DNA of 64,000 bases from Pseudomonas xantholysinigenes. Its GTDB lineage: Bacteria > Pseudomonadota > Gammaproteobacteria > Pseudomonadales > Pseudomonadaceae. The position numbers were made by a program, and so were the translations under genes. Location: the NCBI RefSeq assembly GCF_014268885.2, contig NZ_CP077095.1:3875001-3939000 (forward strand), written 5' to 3'. Shown here piece by piece: positions 58,994-64,000 of the stretch. The notes beneath the pieces were generated by a model. The model did not search any database and was not told the DNA's origin. It worked only from the letters and a program-made list of their open reading frames with translations. The first letter of the stretch is position 1. The number at the start of each line of letters is the position of its first letter.

Positions 58994-60022
58994 TTATTGA
59001 GCCTCCCGACCGGCGGACAGCGGTACCGCGCGGACGTTGTCGCCAGCCCCCAGGCGCAGGCGCTTGGCGGTTTGCGGGTCGACCACCAGGGTGCCGGCCG
59101 CCAGACGGGCGGGCGCGGCGGTGATGCGGCAGTCTTCGCGCTTGCGGTTGTGAATGATGTAGGGCGTGGCGTCATCACCAGGGGTACCGACCGCCAGCAC
59201 CAGGGTTTCGCTGTCGCGCACGGCACGAATCTTCGACGTCTCGCACTCGATGGCCGGGCCAGCATCGAAGATGTCGACGAAGCCTTGGTAGTTGAAGCCC
59301 TCGCGCTTGAGCATCGCCAGGGCAGGCTCGGTGTCGCTGTGTACGCGGCCGATGACATTGCGCGCCGCCTCCGACAGGAAGCAGGTGTACAACGGGAACT
59401 TGGGCATCAGCTCGGCGATGAACGACTTGTTGCCCACGCCGGTGAGGTAGTCGGCCTGGCTGAATTCCATCTTGAAGAAGTGCCGGCCAAGGCTTTCCCA
59501 GAACGGCGAACGCCCCTGCTCGTCGGACATGCCACGCATCTCGGCGATGATCTTGTTGCCGAACAGCTCGGGGAACTCGGCAATGAACAGCATCCGCGCC
59601 TTGGACAGCAGGCGACCGTTGAGGCCACTGCGGTAGTCGCTGCGCAGGAACAACGAGCACAGCTCAGAGTTGCCGGTCAGGTCGTTGGCCAGGAACAGGG
59701 TCGGGATCTCGCGGTAGATGTTCAGCTCCTGCGAGGCGCTGACGGTCAGGCCGACCCGGTAGTTGTACCAGGGTTCGCGCAGGCCGACGGCACCGGCAAT
59801 GGCGCTGATACCGACCACCAGGCCCTCGTCGTTTTCCAGCACGAACAGGTAGTCGGTATCGCCGCGCTCGGCTTCGCCGCGGAAGCTCTTCTCGGCCCAA
59901 CCAACGCGGTGGCCGAGGCGCTCCTCGTTGGCCGGCAGCGTGGTCAGCCCGGTGGTGCCAGTGCTGCGGGCCAGCTCGATCAGCGCGGGTAAATCGCTGC
60001 TGCGTACAGGACGAACGATCAT
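58994..60022 (-). CDS. aruG: AruG, arginine N-succinyltransferase beta subunit
   Basis: 342 residues from ATG at 60022 (MIVRPVRSSDLPALIELARS). It belongs to the AstA family (GNAT-like fold), with LTVSASQELNIYREIPTLFL and the later GFVDIFDAGPAIEC. With AruF it transfers succinyl from succinyl-CoA to arginine (and ornithine), the first step of the pathway. The open frame extends 32 codons upstream but lies in the aruF-aruG gap. Confidence 0.97.
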   Translation of the reverse strand: MIVRPVRSSDLPALIELARSTGTTGLTTLPANEERLGHRVGWAEKSFRGEAERGDTDYLFVLENDEGLVVGISAIAGAVGLREPWYNYRVGLTVSASQELNIYREIPTLFLANDLTGNSELCSLFLRSDYRSGLNGRLLSKARMLFIAEFPELFGNKIIAEMRGMSDEQGRSPFWESLGRHFFKMEFSQADYLTGVGNKSFIAELMPKFPLYTCFLSEAARNVIGRVHSDTEPALAMLKREGFNYQGFVDIFDAGPAIECETSKIRAVRDSETLVLAVGTPGDDATPYIIHNRKREDCRITAAPARLAAGTLVVDPQTAKRLRLGAGDNVRAVPLSAGREAQ

Positions 60023-60077
60023 GCTATCTCCTTGTGCGGCGGCCTGTGCCTGCCGCGAAACTCTCTGTTGCGCCAAC

Positions 60078-61097
60078 TCAGACCGCGACCAGGCGCACGC
60101 TGGCACCTTCGCCGACACCCAGGGCCTCGGCGGCCTCGCTGTTCAGGCTGACCGGTTTTCCCGGCACCCAATCCAGCTCCAGCAACACCGCGCGGTAGTC
60201 CTGCAACTGGCCGTTGCACACCAGATAGGGGCGCCCGCCCTTGGCTGGCGCATCGTCGAGCTTGACCGGCACCACCCGGCTCTGGGCAATCGAGCGGATG
60301 CCCGAGGTGCGCGCATGCAGGGTTGGGCCACCGTCGAAGATGTCGATGTAGTGCTCGGTCTCGAAGCCCTCGCGCATGAGGATATCGAAGGTGATCTGTG
60401 CCCGCGGATGCACCTGGCCCATGGCCTCCTGGGCCTCGTCGGCCAGCAGCGGCACGTAGATCGGGTAATGCGGCATCAGCTCGGCGAGGAAGGTCCGGCT
60501 CTTCAGCCCGCACAGGCGCTCGGCGTCGGCATAGTTGAGGTCGAAGAAGTTGCGCCCGATGGCATCCCAGAACGGCGACTCGCCCTGTTCGTCGCTGTAG
60601 CCGACGATCTCGGTCACCACCGATTCGGCGAAGCGCTCGGGGTGCGCGGCCATGAACAGCAGGCGCCCTCGGGAGTTGAGCTCGGCGAAGGCGCTGTTGA
60701 CCAATTCCGGCAGCACGTAGAAGCTGGTCAGCAGGCTGTTGCCGGTGAGGTCGTGGCACAGCGACAGGACATGGATCTTGTTGTGGATCTTCAGCTCGCG
60801 CGAGGCATGCACGAAGGTCTCGTTGCGGAAGCTGTAGAACGGCTCGGAGTAACCGGCCGAGGCGACGATGGCCGAGCAGCCGACCAGTTTTCCGGTGGCG
60901 CTGTCCTCGAGCACGAAGAAATAGCTCTCCTCGCCGTTGAAACTCACTTCGGCGGCGAACGAGGTTTCCGAGGCGGCGATCTTGTCGCCCAGGCGAGCGG
61001 TGTCGTCCGGCAGCGAGGTGACACCAATGGGGCTGTCGGCAGCCATGCGCTGCACTTCGTTCAGATCCGCCATTTGCGCGGGGCGCATCACCAGCAT
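60078..61097 (-). CDS. aruF: AruF, arginine N-succinyltransferase alpha subunit
   Basis: 339 residues (MLVMRPAQMADLNEVQRMAA), clearly paralogous to the adjacent AruG: both share the pattern of ELxI..KI/EI and YIDIFDGGPTLHA. AruF and AruG are the two subunits of the Pseudomonas enzyme, whereas enteric bacteria have one AstA. It lies 139 bases after aruC, with two hairpins between. Confidence 0.97.
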   Translation of the reverse strand: MLVMRPAQMADLNEVQRMAADSPIGVTSLPDDTARLGDKIAASETSFAAEVSFNGEESYFFVLEDSATGKLVGCSAIVASAGYSEPFYSFRNETFVHASRELKIHNKIHVLSLCHDLTGNSLLTSFYVLPELVNSAFAELNSRGRLLFMAAHPERFAESVVTEIVGYSDEQGESPFWDAIGRNFFDLNYADAERLCGLKSRTFLAELMPHYPIYVPLLADEAQEAMGQVHPRAQITFDILMREGFETEHYIDIFDGGPTLHARTSGIRSIAQSRVVPVKLDDAPAKGGRPYLVCNGQLQDYRAVLLELDWVPGKPVSLNSEAAEALGVGEGASVRLVAV

Positions 61098-61149
61098 GGT
61101 GTCACTCCTTTCGGGAAAGCACGCCGATCACATCGGCACGGAAAAACGG

Positions 61150-61225
61150 CGGGCACGCGCCACCACCTGCAAGCAGGTGCCCGCACTGGAATTCAGGTTT
61201 CGCCGGCCCGGCGGGGCCGGCGAAA
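61150..61225. other. Two hairpins in the aruC-aruF gap
   Basis: The stronger has a perfect 12-base stem (tttcgccggccc/gggccggcgaaa) with a 4-base loop at 61198-61225. A second (gcgggcac ... gtgcccgc) is at about 61150-61185. No T run follows on the minus strand, so they fit mRNA processing or stability, not termination. Confidence 0.65.
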
Positions 61226-61236
61226 GGACCGCAGGA

Positions 61237-62556
<1,320 letters not shown>

Positions 62557-62585
62557 TTACAGCGCCAAACCGTGTTTTCACGCGG

Positions 62586-62615
62586 TTTTCGGCAATGCGA
62601 CAAACAGTGTCGCAT
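62586..62615 (-). promoter_or_regulatory. Putative ArgR binding region of the aru operon
   Basis: A perfect dyad ATGCGACA-N5-TGTCGCAT covers 62595-62615. On the minus strand the inner copy continues as TGTCGC-N8-AA, the half-site described for P. aeruginosa ArgR. It is 130-160 bases before aruC, a plausible activator distance. Confidence 0.6.
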
Positions 62616-62680
62616 TCGCGCAGTGTACGGGAGAGAGGGGGCTGGGTGAACGGGTGTGCACATCAAGAAGAAAGGCAGCC

Positions 62681-62788
62681 TGCGCCGGCCTCTTCGCGGG
62701 CAAGTCCACCCCCACAGGATGGTGCCGCACCTGAAAACGACAGATTACCTGTGGGAGCGGGTTTACCCGCGAAAGGGCCAGCACAGGG
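62681..62788. repeat. REP pair
   Basis: ccggcctcttcgcggg in one direction and cctgtgggagcgggtttacc in the other, about 60 bases apart, ending 11 bases from the argR stop. These are the typical P. putida group REP sequences. Confidence 0.85.
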
Positions 62789-62798
62789 AATAGATAAA

Positions 62799-63779
62799 TC
62801 AGCCCTTCTCGGCCGGCGCCGAACTGAGCTCGAACGGGCTGCTGCTGCGCCGCTGGTTGCGGTCTTCACGCGGCGTGGCGCCAAAGAAGTTGCGGTACGC
62901 ACTGGAAAAATGCGGCCCCGAGGAGAACCCGCAGGACAAGCCGATCTGGATGATCGACTTGCTGGTCTGCATCAGCATCTGCCGCGCCTTGTTCAGGCGC
63001 AGCTCCAGGTAGTACTGGCTGGGCACGCGATTGAGGTACTGCTTGAAGATCCGCTCCAGCTGACGGCGCGACACGCACACATGCTGGGCGATCTCGTCGG
63101 TGGTCAGCGGCTCCTCGATATTGGCTTCCATCAGCAACACCGCCTGGGTGAGCTTCGGATGGCTGGAGCCTAGACGATTCTGCAGGGGTATACGCTGGCG
63201 CTCGCCACCTTCGCGAATGCGCTCGACCACCAGCTCCTCCGACACCGCCCCCGCCAGCTCCGCGCCGTGATCCCGGGCCAGCAGGGCCAGCAGCAGGTCG
63301 GTCACCGCCATGCCGCCGCACGCGGTCAGGCGATCACGATCCCAATCGAACAGATGGCTGGTGGCGATCACCTTGGGGAAACGCTCGCTGAAGTCATCCT
63401 GCCAGCGCCAGTGCACGGCGGCGCGGTAGCCATCGAGCAAGCCCAACAAGGCCAGCGGATAGACCCCGGCAGACAGCCCGCCAATCATGCAACCACTGCG
63501 TGCCAGCTGCTTGAGCGCTGTCGACAGCGCCGAACCGACAGCCGCTGGCGGCTCATCGGCCAGCAGGAACAACTTGTGACAGCCCTCCAGGCGACCGTTC
63601 CACGGTTCGCCCGGCAGGCGCCAGCTGCCCTCCTGCCCGGCCTCGGCCTGCAGATAGAGCAGTTCGTAGGCCACGTCCGGATGCACCCGCTGGGCCACCA
63701 GCAACACTTCTTCCGCCAGCGCCAGGGTCAGCGGCTTGGTGCCGGGCCAGATGAGAAATCCGATTCGCTGGGTGGTCAT
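62799..63779 (-). CDS. argR: ArgR, AraC-family arginine regulator
   Basis: 326 residues from ATG at 63779 (MTTQRIGFLIWPGTKPLTLA). The N-terminal domain is DJ-1/PfpI-like (ARSGCMIGGLSAGVYPLALL); the C-terminal AraC helix-turn-helix pair is at about 220-315 (TTDEIAQHVCVSRRQLERIF, IIQIGLSCGFSSGPHFSSAY). In P. aeruginosa this ArgR activates aru and the aot transport operon with arginine and represses biosynthesis genes. It follows aotP, as the last gene of that operon, and lies just upstream of aruC. Confidence 0.96.
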   Translation of the reverse strand: MTTQRIGFLIWPGTKPLTLALAEEVLLVAQRVHPDVAYELLYLQAEAGQEGSWRLPGEPWNGRLEGCHKLFLLADEPPAAVGSALSTALKQLARSGCMIGGLSAGVYPLALLGLLDGYRAAVHWRWQDDFSERFPKVIATSHLFDWDRDRLTACGGMAVTDLLLALLARDHGAELAGAVSEELVVERIREGGERQRIPLQNRLGSSHPKLTQAVLLMEANIEEPLTTDEIAQHVCVSRRQLERIFKQYLNRVPSQYYLELRLNKARQMLMQTSKSIIQIGLSCGFSSGPHFSSAYRNFFGATPREDRNQRRSSSPFELSSAPAEKG

Positions 63780-63827
63780 AGGGCGTGGTCCGAAACCTGG
63801 AAAGAAGGGTTCGCGCTTGTGGCGCCA

Positions 63828-63858
63828 GGGCATGCTGCGTGCGTTGCGCAGCATGCCC
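63828..63858. other. Perfect 12-base stem-loop between aotP and argR
   Basis: gggcatgctgcg and cgcagcatgccc are exact complements around a 7-base loop, 23 bases after the aotP stop. Without a T run it looks like an mRNA stability or processing hairpin separating transporter and regulator levels. Confidence 0.7.
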
Positions 63859-63881
63859 CATCATGGTGCAAAGTGCAGCCT

Positions 63882-64000
63882 TTACTTCAGGCTACCGGAA
63901 AGGAACTGCTTGAGGCGCTCGGACTGCGGATTGACCAGCACTTCGCGCGGGCAACCGCGCTCCTCTACCAGGCCCTTGTGCAGGAACACCAGCTGGTTGG
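63882..64000 (-). CDS. aotP: AotP/HisP-type ABC transporter ATPase, C-terminal end (cut by window edge)
   Basis: The last 39 residues only, NQLVFLHKGLVEERGCPREV, then VLVNPQSERLKQFLSGSLK. This is the usual tail of polar amino acid transporter ATPases of the HisP/ArtP/AotP type. Position before argR fits aotP of the arginine/ornithine uptake operon. The Walker motifs lie outside the window. Confidence 0.85.
   Translation of the reverse strand, partial: NQLVFLHKGLVEERGCPREVLVNPQSERLKQFLSGSLK

Overview
The window is chromosomal DNA from a fluorescent pseudomonad, most likely the Pseudomonas putida/entomophila group. Several things point there: the polar-flagellum gene order with FleQ and FleSR, the HptB-HsbR-HsbA switch, the bkd operon (whose products read almost like the P. 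putida branched-chain dehydrogenase proteins), the aru/ast arginine succinyltransferase operon behind an AraC-type ArgR, the rsmA-tRNA-Ser-tRNA-Arg block, and short REP sequences of the 'ctgtgggagcgggtttacccgcgaa' kind (shown here only as a family type). I see no insertion sequence, prophage, integrase or CRISPR array. Nothing looks newly transferred; the flagellin gene has the most distinct base composition.

Region 1 (1-35.3 kb) is flagella and chemotaxis, nearly all on the minus strand. From left to right: the start of fliK, hptB-hsbR-hsbA, fliJIHGFE, fleR-fleS, fleQ, fliT-fliS-fliD-flaG-fliC, a FabH-like ketoacyl synthase, flgLKJIHGF, a small secreted protein of unknown function, flgEDCB, cheR and cheV. 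Then on the plus strand come flgA, flgM, flgN and flgZ. Readable promoters fit the known hierarchy. RpoN-type -24/-12 elements stand before fliE, fleS, flgB, flgF (weaker) and flgA. FliA-type elements stand before fliC and flgM. FleQ (top regulator), FleSR, FlgM (anti-FliA), HsbA (anti-sigma antagonist linked to FlgM), RsmA and AmrZ are all in this one window, so much of the motile/sessile decision circuit is physically close.

Region 2 (35.3-45.9 kb) is metabolism and signalling: an MFS transporter, a glutamine-synthetase-like enzyme, then bkdR divergent from bkdA1-bkdA2-bkdB-lpdV, which oxidises the 2-oxo acids from valine, leucine and isoleucine. A PAS-GGDEF diguanylate cyclase follows, divergent from an unrecognised 186-residue protein that has an RpoN-like promoter.

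Region 3 (45.9-54.5 kb) holds tRNA-Arg(CCT), phnN, amrZ, mgtE, four tandem tRNA-Arg(ACG) genes, tRNA-Ser(GCT), rsmA, lysC and alaS.

Region 4 (54.5-64 kb) is arginine catabolism: astE, a small His-tailed protein, astB, astD, aruG, aruF and aruC, all minus strand. argR and the last codons of an aotP-like arginine transporter ATPase lie upstream. A dyad of ArgR type precedes aruC, and unusually perfect hairpins lie at the aruC-aruF and aotP-argR junctions.

Most of the window is well-known biology. The least explained items are the small secreted protein between flgE and flgF, the orphan FabH-like enzyme beside flagellin, the 186-residue protein at 45.3 kb, and the shared TACTGGCAAAAnGCC motifs before amrZ and flgZ.
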